Position numbers and translations under genes: made by a program. Source: Phycomyces blakesleeanus NRRL 1555(-) (lineage: Eukaryota; Mucoromycota; Mucoromycetes; Mucorales; Phycomycetaceae). Taken from it: a stretch of DNA of 64,000 nt. Every line of letters starts with the position of its first letter. Within the stretch, counting starts at the first letter, position 1. Positions 11,753-23,522 of this stretch are shown piece after piece. The stretch lies in NCBI RefSeq assembly GCF_001638985.1, contig NW_017265136.1, positions 616,461 to 680,460 of the forward strand. The letters run 5' to 3'. The notes beneath the pieces were generated by a model that saw only the letters and a list, made by a program, of their open reading frames with translations, was not told the DNA's origin and searched no databases.

Positions 11753-12157
11753 ATGCAGATCTTCTCTACCCAAAAAAGCACTTTCTCAAATGTTCGAGTA
11801 TCAAACAAGGCACAGCCACAACCACAGCCACAGGCACAAACAGAGACCGAAAAACCTTGCGCTGCAAAGCCAAGCCGAGTCTCAGCTGTTACTACATCAC
11901 TGGCAGCTCGCATCCGAGGATGTTCCTTGGTCAAAAAAACACTAGGACGCAAAAAAAAGACCAGCTCAATCACACCTTCTCTCGCTTCATCTTCTTCAAC
12001 TCTCTCATACGAATCATTTGTCTCTGGTCCTTACCTTTCAAAGCCCAGCTCTTTATCTCGCACTGGATCAAGTAAATCTATGGAGCTCGAGGCTCTCATT
12101 TTCGATCATCCTACAGTGACAGTTCGCATCTGCCCAACATCCCATCGTACCTTTTAA
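11753..12157 (+). CDS. Small Ser-rich hypothetical protein
   Basis: A single-exon frame of 134 residues, richer in G+C than the flanking DNA and preceded by a TATAAATA box, so I think it is a real gene. The protein has a PQPQPQAQ tract, a basic middle (SLVKKTLGRKKKTS) and a Ser-rich stretch (TPSLASSSSTLSYESF). The C-terminus is mildly hydrophobic. There is no signal peptide, membrane segment or known domain. The (CA)n run just after the stop (about 12168-12183) is in the 3' flank. Function unknown; the basic and Ser-rich parts suggest a phosphorylated nuclear or cytosolic protein, which is only a guess. Confidence 0.6.
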   Translation: MQIFSTQKSTFSNVRVSNKAQPQPQPQAQTETEKPCAAKPSRVSAVTTSLAARIRGCSLVKKTLGRKKKTSSITPSLASSSSTLSYESFVSGPYLSKPSSLSRTGSSKSMELEALIFDHPTVTVRICPTSHRTF

Positions 12158-13237
12158 TGCGCTCCTGCACACACACACACACATATACAAAACTTATGCA
12201 TCTTGTACATATTTGTAACAATAGTCAAAAAGAACTCCCTTTCAAAATTTTCCTTATTTTAACTTTATTATGCAGCCACTATGAACTTTACTCTATGACA
12301 CATTATGCTTTTCTTTTCTATATCTATATCTATATCATTTTTTTTTCAATTCTTTATATATAAGATGAAAACAAAACAAAAACCAAAATTCTTATATATT
12401 TTTAAGCACATTACTAGCATATCATTATTGTACAACACCTCATTTATATCTTGCATTTTATTCATTTATTCATGATCACATCACATCAAATAAAAATAAT
12501 AATAACAATCTTTTGTTTTGCTGTCAATCGCAAAACTTTCTCTACATTACTCTGTCTTTTATTATGTGGTCTAAGTTTGGTTTGAATTTTCTTGACTTGG
12601 ATTTGTGTATCTATATCGCTTTGATTAAAATGTAGGAATAATATTACTATTAATTTTAATTTTTCAAGAAATTAAATATAATCAATAAAATATGACCTGT
12701 CAAATAATAATAGTAACAATATGGGGTATATATATATATAAATATATATGTATGTATCACATTCAAGAGAATAATTGAACTCTAGCAATTGTTGTTGTTT
12801 TCTTACTAATAGTCAAAAACTTTGTTGAAAACGGCAAAACCCCCAAAAAAAATTAGTCGAAATCACAAAATTTTAATTTTAATTTTAAACAACATATATA
12901 TACAAACTTTTTAATAATACTGAAAAAAATCAGCCGGAGAGTACACGTCTTGTGAGACAATTGTCCAGTGCCCAAACTGTCTTGATCCAAAGTTAATAGG
13001 CGGGAAGAATTGAAAGGGGATAAGGAAGGATAAAGCCTGAGAGAGATAGAGGGAAAGGGAAAGAGAAAGAAAGACAGAGATAGCTAGTATGAGCCTTATG
13101 GAAAGAAACAGTTATTCAGATCGACTTATGTTAATAGGGGCGTGACCATCTGGCAATAATAAGCAATTTTTTTTATGGATGAGAGGGGGTACTCAATCAA
13201 AGCGTACATTTTAAATATATTTCAATAACCTACAAGA
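12158..13237. other. AT-rich spacer
   Basis: No gene seen. Contains (CA)n after the upstream gene, ATCTAT repeats near 12320-12336 and (TA)n near 12727-12740. Confidence 0.5.
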
Positions 13238-13460
13238 GGGGTTTCAGCAATTTTATATGTTTGACTTTCGACGTAGCGCTAATTTAACTACAAAGAATTA
13301 TTGGCTGTAATTAGTCTTAAAAATAAAATTACGACTCTGCATATAGGTTTTGAAGGAAAAGTTTAAACACGGAGTTTTTTAAATTAATTACAGCAAATAA
13401 TTTGTAGTAATTAAATTAGCGATACGTCGTAAGCCAGGCATATAAAATTACTGAAACCCC
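13238..13460. mobile_element. Fold-back, MITE-like inverted-repeat element
   Basis: Two arms of about 78 bp (13238-13315 and 13383-13460) are inverted copies of each other with roughly 85-90% identity. Each outer end reads GGGGTTTCAG or its complement, and both arms share ACGTAGCGCTAATTTAA-type sequence (GTATCGCTAATTTAA in the other). A loop of about 67 bp separates them. There is no coding capacity. The size and structure fit a miniature inverted-repeat element or a solo fold-back. No clear target duplication was found at the ends. Confidence 0.75.
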
Positions 13461-13599
13461 CTAATTTTTTTTTTTTGCTTTATGATTAAGAATACCAAAA
13501 AAAAGTACAATTTTGATATAGAAATCTTCATATGATTTATAGTTATATAATTCATATTTAAACAAATTTATGAATCACACTCAAGTAGAGTTTTGACTG

Positions 13600-13845
13600 T
13601 GTATAGTCTGGCTGTCCTATTTTAGACTACTTCCAATTGATGTGGACATGCTAAAAAGTTCAAACGACTCTTACTGTTTAACCTTCTTCCATTGTCAATT
13701 AGATTAAGAAGAATATCATACTTTTGGCGGAAGAGATTTTTCACAGGATTTAACGCCTAGAGAAACACACAATAAAAGACCTTTACATAATGGAAGAAAT
13801 GGTACTATGAGCACTTGATTAATTTTGGACTTTTCAGTCTGTCAG
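13600..13845 (+). repeat. Dispersed repeat family R2, copy 1
   Basis: A degenerate copy of the sequence also present near 33965-34222. Matching blocks include AAAAAGTTCAAA, ATTGTCAATT followed by GATT, and ACATAATG followed by ACTATGAG in the same order and spacing. No coding content. Confidence 0.55.
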
Positions 13846-14400
13846 CACCAAATAATAATTAAAATAGCCAATATTTTATGTCATATATATACATATACAA
13901 AAAACTATCATGTACATACAGCAAAGAGGAAGAATATTTTGATTAATTAAGGCCGTGTACATTCCAATTGAGTTTCCCCTACTTTCTCTCTGTCTAATGG
14001 CTCAATACAATTTACCTATGAATGAAAACAGCCAATTAGAACTGCTTTGAACTTTTTATAATCCTCGTTTATGAGTTGTATATATGACAAGAAAAAGTAA
14101 AATAACAATTGCATCGAGTGCCATATATTAACTATAGCAATTGATTGATTCGTCAATCGATCGATATATTATAAAGAGTGCATGCACATATACCTATGTT
14201 TTGTTTTATTTTTTTGTACTTTCAATATTGTAATACTATTTTCATAGTTACTGGTTACTATTATTAAGAGTTACCAATATCTGCATTACAAAGTATTTTA
14301 AAGAATAAATACTAATACTATTGATATTATTACATGTTAAAGAGATATATATATATACAGTAATCTTTACGAGGGTTTCCTACATAGAAGAGATAAATAG

Positions 14401-14520
14401 GATGCGACTTTGACATGTGAATATTGTCTTCAAGTAACCAAAACTTACCTTGAACATTTAGGCAAAAAGAACCAGTTTTCTGAATTATATCCCCATTTGT
14501 TGAGCAAATACAAATACCAG
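14401..14520 (+). pseudogene. Isolated exon-like coding segment
   Basis: A 120 bp stretch is open in one frame and flanked by ..ATAG on the left and GTAAAT preceded by CAG on the right. It encodes 40 residues including TYLEHLGKKNQFSELYPHLL, a natural-looking protein sequence with Cys pairs near the start (TCEYC). I could not join it to convincing exons on either side. A stretch around 14697-14770 (DYKEAQHLGVYLKSIPGFF in one frame) may be a second exon of the same gene. Best read as a remnant or an unrecognised multi-exon gene. Confidence 0.35.
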
Positions 14521-17037
14521 GTAAATTATATACATATACACCTTAAGCCGTTAACTTTGTGTAATACAGTATATATATATATTCGTCTGGGATCATTGTT
14601 GATCTTAAGACTGGATTTATCTCTGATCGATACTCTTCTTTAATGCTATTATGTTTTCCTCCCTCCTTCTTTGTTTCTTTGTTTCTTCTACCAAGAAGAT
14701 TATAAAGAAGCACAGCACCTCGGAGTATATTTAAAGAGTATTCCGGGATTTTTCTTTTCGATCATAATGCGTTGCAATACATTAATTGTGTGTGTGTGTG
14801 TGTGTGTTTTTTTTTTGGCTCTCTCCACTAAGATATACCGGAATGGGAGTCGATCAGTGTTCACTTGTAAATTAATATGTGCCACATACCCCTTCCTCTC
14901 CCTCCTACCCCTTTCTCTTTAGTAATAATAATTATAAAATTATTATTTTGGTGGGACAACTGTCTTCATCTGACCTTGGATATAGTGCGTGTGTATATTT
15001 CTGTATGGCTGTAAAAATTTCTCTTTATTTTATTTTAACCCATACAAAATTCTTAATAAAAGTAAAGCCTATAGATATATACAAGCATATCCTCTGATTC
15101 TAAGCCTGCGTACATATTATCAATTGATGTTTGTGAGCTGGATATTAGTCAGTCTCTTTATTGCTTTACTAGATTTTATTAGATAAATGTTTTCTTTTCC
15201 AGTATACTTTAGAGATACATTGGATATGTACAACATTTCACCCCACTGTGATCGAAGTTGTACAAAGTAGAAAAAGAAGAAAATTTTAAGTTGCAGGATT
15301 TACACATCGATTATTAGTATTAAGATTAGTATTATTATCATCTCAAGGGCACATTGACTACAACTTTACTCTTCCAAAATTAGGGCTATATGTACAACTC
15401 CCACATACTTTGTTGTTTTTTTTCCCTTGTACTTGTACTTGTCTGTTTTTTTTCTTTGGTTCCTTGGTTACAATTCTTTTGATTCTTTTTTCATTCCTTA
15501 GTACCTTATTATATATTCTTGTATTTTAAGGTGATCGGATCCAATCTTAAGCAGATAAATCTATTCCAGAAACGTACCATATTATTTTACTAATAAGATT
15601 ATTTACAAGTATTTTATAATTTTTATTTGAAGTCTAATCCTCCTCCAAAAAAAGTGAGAAAGGAGAATCAGCCCTCCTACTACGCCTCTCAACTATGTTT
15701 TTTTTAAAAAAAAGTTTATTCCATTAAAGATATATCTAAAGAACCCAAGAAAATCATAATAATTATAATTTGGCTAGAAACTAGATAATAGGCAAGAATT
15801 ATTTATTATTATTATTATTTACAGATATAAGTTACTTTAATAATTGATTCAAAATCCAAAATATTGGTGCTTTTGGCTTTGAGGAATTCATTTGAGACTT
15901 TAATAGAGAGAAAGAGAACAAAATAAAAGTCTAGTTCGGTTGATGGTTTTGGTGTGATATTCTCAGGTACAAGAAGAAAAAAGTGTATCTTCTTGAGTTT
16001 TTCTTTTTTTTTTTTCGTATCGCACATATTTTATTTATTGTTTTGGTTTTGTAAAACATAGTTAATAGTTGTGGATACCGTGGAGAATACGATCTAAAAA
16101 AAAATAATTGAGACCGTTTTGTATGACTATGGTTTGTTAAATAAGATAGATAGAGAAAAAAAAAGAGATATAGGGTTATACGAAAATGCAGGGCAAGAGA
16201 ATTTCCCAAGAACTATGTATTATTTATTCGTGGTATTATCTCATGCCTTGTAGAAAATAATGGTAACATCTATAATTATGATCAACTGACATACGAAGCA
16301 TAACAAGACTATCAAAGGACTATAAGCTAAAGATGTAAAACTTTGACAGAATCGTCAATAAATACTTACACATACGTATATTTTGTTAGAAAAAAAACAG
16401 TAAATATATATATATATTCAAGTGTAAAAAAGATCATTGGAGTCAATTGAAGGAAATCAATCAAGAAAATTAGCAATTGATAAATTAAACATAGATAACC
16501 AATGTGTATAGTGGAAATAAGAAGGGAAATGATTTTGACAATGCTTCAAAGAACTGTATTTCCATATATTATGTAATACATATAAAGTTATATAGGCACT
16601 TTATAACTAGAGAATACAATGATTATTAAATACATAAAACAATTTAAAATAAATTGAATTGAACCTTTCAAAGATCAAGGTCAAGATCAAAACAAATACA
16701 CGCCCGATTCTGTGTCATAAACTTGGGTAGCTTGTAAGACAGAAGCTCAAAAGGTCTTTAGTTTTTATATAGATAGAAATATAGGCGAATGGCAAGGGTA
16801 AACCTAATTAAATCTTCTTTTTAAAAGACACTGACAATTTTTTTTTAAAAAAAAAGCACGCCCAATTCTCTCACTAATCTTTGTACTATGATAAACCAAA
16901 GTACAATGCATACACATATGTGTTTTGCATAACCAGGACTACCGTTCCAAAGTACAACATCAATAAAGGAAGGAGTTGGAGGAGAGTGAAATGAGGAGGA
17001 GGAAAATCATTATAATTTTTTTAAGAACAAAAAATAG
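14521..17037. other. AT-rich spacer upstream of the phospholipase gene
   Basis: Holds a pure (TG)n run at about 14786-14807, T-run/A-run palindromes at 15698-15713 and 16838-16855, and long A/T tracts. No gene is supported apart from the possible exon fragment mentioned for 14697-14770. Confidence 0.5.
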
Positions 17038-17045
17038 TATAAATA
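17038..17045 (+). promoter_or_regulatory. TATA box
   Basis: TATAAATA sits 70 bp upstream of the ATG at 17108, nearly the same spacing as for the small gene at 11753. Confidence 0.6.
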
Positions 17046-17107
17046 CACTAGACTAAATTACCTGAAGATAATTATCTTTCAACTTCTCCTAAAGCATCAG
17101 AAACACC

Positions 17108-19297
17108 ATGCTTCTCTCCAAATCCCTCCTTTTGTTCACCGCCACCTTTGGCCTTGTATTTGTCTCTAATGTGCATGGCGTCAAAATGTCATCAATTGAA
17201 CAATGTCCTGCTCTCAAGCCCAGAACCACTGCTCCAAAGGGTGTGACTGATCTACGCCCAGATGATATCACTGTTATTGGTGCCATCGGTGACAGGTAAA
17301 AAGATATATAAGATAATTTTCTCTATATATACACATGTAGCTTTGCAAAATAAAAGAAAATTAGACAGGCAGAAACATTATTATACTTTTTTCTTTGATT
17401 GATAAATTAAGCTTTTGTTGTTGTTGTTTGTTGGTAATGATCTACAACATCAAACCTCCTAAAAATTGCCCTTTAAATCCTTAAATCGACTAAGAAATTA
17501 ACGATCGTATTAATAACAATAGTATTACTGCTGGATTTGCTGCTGATGGTATTCAAGGAGATTCACTTCTCAATCTCAAGTCAATTTATGAGTACCGTGG
17601 TGTCAGTTATGCTGCAGGTGGTGATCCTGGTGCAATTACTATTCCAAATCTTATCAAGCGATACAGCCCCAAGCTTCTTGGACCCTCAGTAAAGGAGCAC
17701 CTGGCCGAGCTGTGCTTTGGTAACAAAAATAACAACAAGACCTTTTTAGAAAAAGGGTGAATTGAGGTTAACAGTATGTTTTCTATCTTTAATTGTTTCT
17801 CTATACAGGCCCTCTATGCGCTCCCAACCAATGTAAGTATATATTGTCATATATTAGCGACAGATTTTAAAGTATTTTATTATGATTATTGGTACTGATG
17901 TTAACCATAAACAACAGATAAACCAAGCATGGATGTTTTGAATGCTGCTCAATCTGGTGCAATGGCTCCTAATCTTGATGATCAAGTTGATTATCTCTTG
18001 CCAGGTATAGCAAAGAATGAAAAAGAAGAAAAGAGAAGTACTTGTAAATTATTTCTTACGCTATGTGTGTGTATAGCAATCAAGAACTTGCCAGGCGTCA
18101 ACTACACCCACGACTGGAAGCTTATTAATATTCAAATTGGCAGTACGTTTTGTTCACATTTTGACAATACAAGCAAAACAATCTTGCTAATATACATATT
18201 TAACATTTTAATGATCAGGTAATGATCAGTGTACTTATTGCCTTGATCCCGTTTTCCAATCTTTGGGAGCCAAGAGTTACGGAGAGAATGTTGTTGCTGC
18301 AATTGAACGTATCCGAACTACTGTTCCTCGTGTGCTTATCAACTTGAGTAAGTAAATAAATATATTCAGTACTAAATATTTTCGCTATAAAATAATAATA
18401 CTAATTTGAAAATTTAAAAATTAGTGAGTACATTCAAGGTTTCGCAAGTCTATACCCTGACAGCCCAACAAGAGTACTGCATGCCCTTCAAGGATATCAA
18501 CTTCAAGTTGAACACCTTTGAGTGCATGTGCTCCATTAACCCCAAGAAGCGTCCACAGATGGATGAAATCTCTGATGGTAAGCTTGGATAAATAAAAAAC
18601 TAGATAAATATTTACCCAATTGTTTGTTTGCGATCGTCGGATTAGCTTACAATGCTCAGTTGTTGAAAATCTTCAATGACTACAAGTCCAAGAGCACAGA
18701 CAGTTTTGGTGTAATGTACACACCCGTGCCGGTTAATATCACTAGTTTCCCCATCGATGGACTCAGGTACGTCAAATCGGCTTATTTAATTAAGATGCTT
18801 TGTTCGTAATTGGTCAGCTAGATGGTCCATAGATGTCTAGACAGATCTATTGAATCTTTTCTTGTTTCTTATTATATTTTGGAATACAAAAAGGAGAACA
18901 TGAAACATGAAACATAAACAAAATAAACAAAATTGCGTCAATACTAACATTTGATATAGTGACATTGATTGCTTCCACCCTAGCACAAAGGGTCATCAGT
19001 GGGTGACCAAGGTAAGGTTCAAATAAAATAAATAGATAAATATATATATATATATATTCTTTTACTTAAATATAACTTGCAATCTTCTCATAGGCTCTCT
19101 GGAATACGATGTTTGTTCCCTTGGCCAGTAAGCCTACCGTTTTGAATTTCGATGAGCAGGAACAGGTAAGAAAAATATAATAATTTGTGGAGTTTTTTCA
19201 GTGTTTCTGATTTCTTGCATATTTTTTTTTTTACAAAAATATATAAAACAAACAAAAGGTCTATTGCCCTACTGAAACTGATCGTATTGGAAGTTAA
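17108..19297 (+). CDS. Secreted phospholipase B-like SGNH/GDSL lipase
   Basis: A 375-residue enzyme expected to hydrolyse acyl esters of phospholipids in the secretory pathway or outside the cell. Eleven exons: 17108-17295, 17523-17719, 17809-17832 (24 nt), 17918-18004, 18077-18142, 18219-18347, 18425-18577, 18646-18766, 18960-19011, 19094-19165, 19259-19297. All introns are GT..AG. The first 24 residues (MLLSKSLLLFTATFGLVF..) are a signal peptide. SGNH blocks are GDSITAGF (Ser nucleophile, split by intron 1), GGDPGAITIPNLI, IGSNDQC (block III Asn) and DIDCFHPSTKGHQ (Asp and His). Cysteine pairs in the C-terminal half fit a secreted protein. The pattern matches animal and fungal phospholipase B1-like single-domain proteins. 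Confidence 0.9.
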
Positions 19298-19430
19298 AAT
19301 ATGTTCTTTTTAAGAACCAACATCAGCAGAAGAAGCAGCAGCAGTAGCAGAAAATGACAGGATAAATGATGTGATGGAAAAGAGGGGGTGATGATGAGAG
19401 GACTTTGCCAAGATCATTTTTCTTTTTAAT

Positions 19431-19462
<32 letters not shown>

Positions 19463-20724
19463 TTTAATTTATTTTACCTTACTTATTGTAAGGTAAAGAG
19501 TATTCTCTTGTATGAAAGACCAATACCAAAACAATAATAACAATAATAATAGTAATGCATATTATGATGTTTATTTGAATGGGTGACGTTGATTGTGCAT
19601 CAAAATAAATATCAATTTTATTACTACTATTATTATTAAGAAAACGTTTAACTGTAAATGTCTAGTAAGCAAACACTTGGTATAGATCTATACATACAAA
19701 CAATCTCTTTATACTACTCTAGAGTATATATATATATAGCAAGAAGAAGAGTATACGATTTGTTGTAAATATTATGATGCTAGTGTTTCAAATTATTGGT
19801 AATTTATTCATAGTTTATGTATAGCTGTATGTATGAATACATATTCGTGTGTGTATGTTTATGCATTTAATTCACAAAAATCTACGTAGCTAAATGAACA
19901 AACCCTATAAAGAAACAATTCAAAAATCAAGACATAAATGTTCTGAACCTTCAAATTTAATGTTTTCATAATGCACAAATCGATACCACGAGTCCTGGCC
20001 TCCTTCGCTCGCTCTCCTTCACCACCACCACCACCACCTCCTTTACTCTCAACTGTTTACTATCAACTCTTCTACTTTCTGTCTATATCGTTATCGTTAT
20101 CGTTATCGTTATCGTTATTTATTTAAACCCCTTTTACTCCTTTTGCTTTATTATTTCTTTTCTGATGATAATAGACAGTTTTTATTGCACTTCATATGTC
20201 ATACACAGCATATATCTATTTTATATATACAAAAGGAAAATTTTATTTGTTTATAATTTTATTTAATTTATTTAAATTTAAATTTTTTGATATTTTTATA
20301 TATAAATATCATCTTGATTCCTCTTCTAATTTTCCCTCCCTTTAAATATATAATATATATATAATTTGTTTTTTTCAGTGTGTCAATCAAGACTTTATAT
20401 ACTCAATCTACACACAACTTATAAAAACACGTGCTGCAAAAAAGTACAGCCAACAACCAACAACCAACAAACAACAGCGTACACACACACACACACACAC
20501 ACTATAATCACAATACAGCTTCACAGCTTCACAGCAATAGTTTTCATTCAATTTTTGTGATTTATTTTACTGTTGACCAAAATTTTATTCTTTCTTTCTA
20601 ATTTTTCTTCTTCTTATTTTCTTATTTTTTGTACCCTCTTGAACGTTAATTTCTCTTCTTCTTTTTCTTGTCCTTGTCCTTGTCCTTGCTAGTATTTAAA
20701 AGAAAAGAAAAGAAAAGAACGAAA
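19298..20724. other. AT-rich spacer and promoter of the TMEM184 gene
   Basis: Contains (TTTA)n at about 19428-19460, five tandem TCGTTA units at about 20087-20117, a (CA)n run near 20480-20502 and CTTGTC repeats near 20668-20690. No coding region was supported. Confidence 0.55.
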
Positions 20725-23522
20725 ATGTCATTCGCAAGGTCTCGAATGGCCCTCTTATTGGCAGACAATGGCTATGGTGAAGGTGGTGCCGGGTCAGAGT
20801 TTAGTCTGATTGCTATCAATCTAGCACTTATATTTACAATTGTGGCCACTTGCATCTCAATGATTTCTGTCTGGCTACACTGGAAGAACTACAGAAAACC
20901 GGTAAGTAATGCGAGCAGCCCTAAAAAGATAGAGATAACTTAATATAATATACAGTATTAGTAATAGTAATATCAATTTGTTTTCAATAGAACCAACAAA
21001 GACAAGTCATTCGTATTTTGTGGATGTAAGTTTCTTTAATCTCCACAAAATAGATAAAATGCACTGCACATATACATACATAATTTACATGCCTACATGC
21101 CTGCATTCCTACATACATTCGCAGTAGAGAGAAAGACAAAAAAGAAGAAGAAAGTAATAATAATAATTGACATTTATTTATTTATTTATTTATTTATGTA
21201 TATATAAAGTGTGCCCATCTATGGTGTCAGTACATTTGTCTCATTGGTATCTCTCAATGTCGCATTCTATGTGGACACCTTTCGTGACATGTACGAAGCA
21301 TATGTTATCTATGCCTTCTTTAACCTCCTACTCAACAAACTGGGCGGTGAGCGAGCCTTGATTATCATGCTTCACTCCCGACCACCGTCCGAAAACTTTT
21401 TTCCTGGCACGCTTTGGTCACGCGAAATCTATGTGGGTGATCCATACACCTTTCTGTTTGTCAAACGAGGTATCCTTCAGTTTGTCTATGTCAAGCCTAT
21501 CTTGGCCGTCGTCACCATGGCTCTCAAAGCAACAGGCCATTATAGCGAAGGAGAAATTAGCTGGACAAGCTCTTATCTTTACCTCACCTTCTTTTACAAC
21601 ATCAGTGTAACTTTGACATTGTGGTGTCTCATGGTATTTTTTTATGCCACCAAGAAAGATCTTGTTGCATTCAGGTAAATATATATATATACAAGTAGTC
21701 TGATGTGAATGGTTACTACAAGTTAAAAAAAAAAGAAAGACTCAATGTTAACGTATTGCATATATGTGTGTACGTGTGTGCGTGTTTATTTATTTATTTA
21801 GACCTCTTCCTAAATTCCTATGTGTCAAGGCAATCATCTTCTTTTCGTTTTGGCAGAGTGTGGTTATTGCTTTGATGGTAGCAGCCGGAATGATTCAAGA
21901 TGGTAAGTAAAATAATATAAAAGAGAGAGAGTAAAGAAATAAGAAAAGGGATTAGGTATCATATAACAAAGCATAGTACTAATATGTTATACGGACAATC
22001 AGAGGGACCTGAACATATCTCAGTGGCCATTCAAGACTTTCTCATTTGTATGGAAATGGTACCTGCTGCAATTGCTCATTCGTAAGTCAAATTAGCAATC
22101 GTTGTTTATCGACTTTTGATTTACTGACTTATTCATATCAATTACAAAAAAAGATTCTCTTTTTCTTATGAGGATTATTATGATCCTGATGTTCACTCTG
22201 CTCGTATGCCAATCTACAGAGCAATCCGAGACTCTTTTGGTATCAAGGATGTTGTGATGGACACTCTTGACACTCTTCGAGGATCCCAGTTTAACTACAG
22301 ATCATTTGAACCTTCAGAAGGAGTTCCCCACATCGGGAGCAGCCGAACATCTCGAATCATGGCCGGTTTACGGTACTCGACCAGCACAGCCAAAAAGCAC
22401 TGGATTGATCCTGCACCGACGTCTCGTTTCATTAGTGCTGGCCGTGCATTAAATGAAGGCAGAGGAGGAAGTGGGGGAGGAGAGAGGGGAGCTTCGGGAG
22501 TTGAAGTGTACGAGCCACTCGAATTCGATGATCCGGATCCTAATGATGAGGTTGAAGATCATTACAGAACTAGTCGGGCAATGATGTTTGGAGATTACAA
22601 TTACCCGGTCATTGATTTCCGTATCCCACTCTGGAAACAAGTTCGAGGCGGTGGTGGATACGGTGGAACTGGATTACGGCCAGGACGGTACAATTCTGGT
22701 TCTTTAGACGCAAAGAAAAAGAAGGGAAAGTATCACCAAAAGGCCAAGAAATCCGGTGGATTGTCTCCTCGAGGAGGTTGCGTTGATGTGGTGGTCGAAC
22801 AAGGAAAAGGAAACTTTGTGGTTGTGGAAGCAGTAACCGATGATGATCGTGATAACAATGATTATAATGACGACGACGACGATGATTATGATTATGATAC
22901 TGGATCAGATCCTTCTGTAAGATCATCACGACCATTATCTACAAGTGGTGGTGCTGGTGGTGGTGGGCGGTCTACTATAAATTCTGCAGGACACAGGAAG
23001 ACTCCTTTTAAAAGTAACGGACCAAGGAGCGGATTAAACACCCCAGCCAGAACACCCAATCACTCTAGGGCACCCAGTCCATCAAGAGGGCCAACATCTC
23101 CCAGGGTAAATGTGTTTGCCGCACAACCACACGCACATTCACAGTATTTGCAACCACAGCCACAACCACAACCACAACCAAAATCACAAGCTTCAGAACG
23201 TTCCAATTATCTCCAACCTACTCTTCAGCACCAGCCCCGTGCCTCTCGTTCTACTCCACCTGTCATTTCGGTCAGTCAGCCGCCAAATGTACCGTCTTTT
23301 GTTGAGTCCCCAGCACCATCATTATCATATAACCAACAACAAGAAGATGTACCGAATTCATTACCGGAACAGCAGACCCTCCAGACATATTCTAGAGAAT
23401 CAGCAGGAGAAGAGACTTGGCAGTGGCCAGATCAGAGTGCGTCAACCAGAGTATCATCTAATCAGAACAACAACAACAACAATGACAATGATATGTTTTT
23501 GACAGGCAACGTTTGGAAATAA
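20725..23522 (+). CDS. TMEM184 / organic solute transporter alpha family membrane protein
   Basis: A 741-residue multi-pass membrane protein. Exons: 20725-20901, 20991-21025, 21210-21674, 21802-21902, 22003-22081, 22154-23522. The N-terminal 320 residues match the family (DUF300, Solute_trans_a). Signs are LALIFTIVATCISMISVWLH (TM1), the motif VPIYGVSTFVSLVSL, DTFRDMYEAYVIYAFFNLL and ILQFVYVKPILAVVTMAL. A conserved EDYYDPDVHSARMP segment ends the membrane core. About seven membrane segments are likely. The last exon codes for a long disordered cytosolic tail with an Asp/Asn/Tyr-rich acidic run, Gly-rich parts, SPRG/TPAR basic motifs and polyGln/His patches. Family members sit in plasma or vacuolar membranes; the transported substrate is unknown. 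Start is the first ATG, in context GAAAATGTC. Confidence 0.9.
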
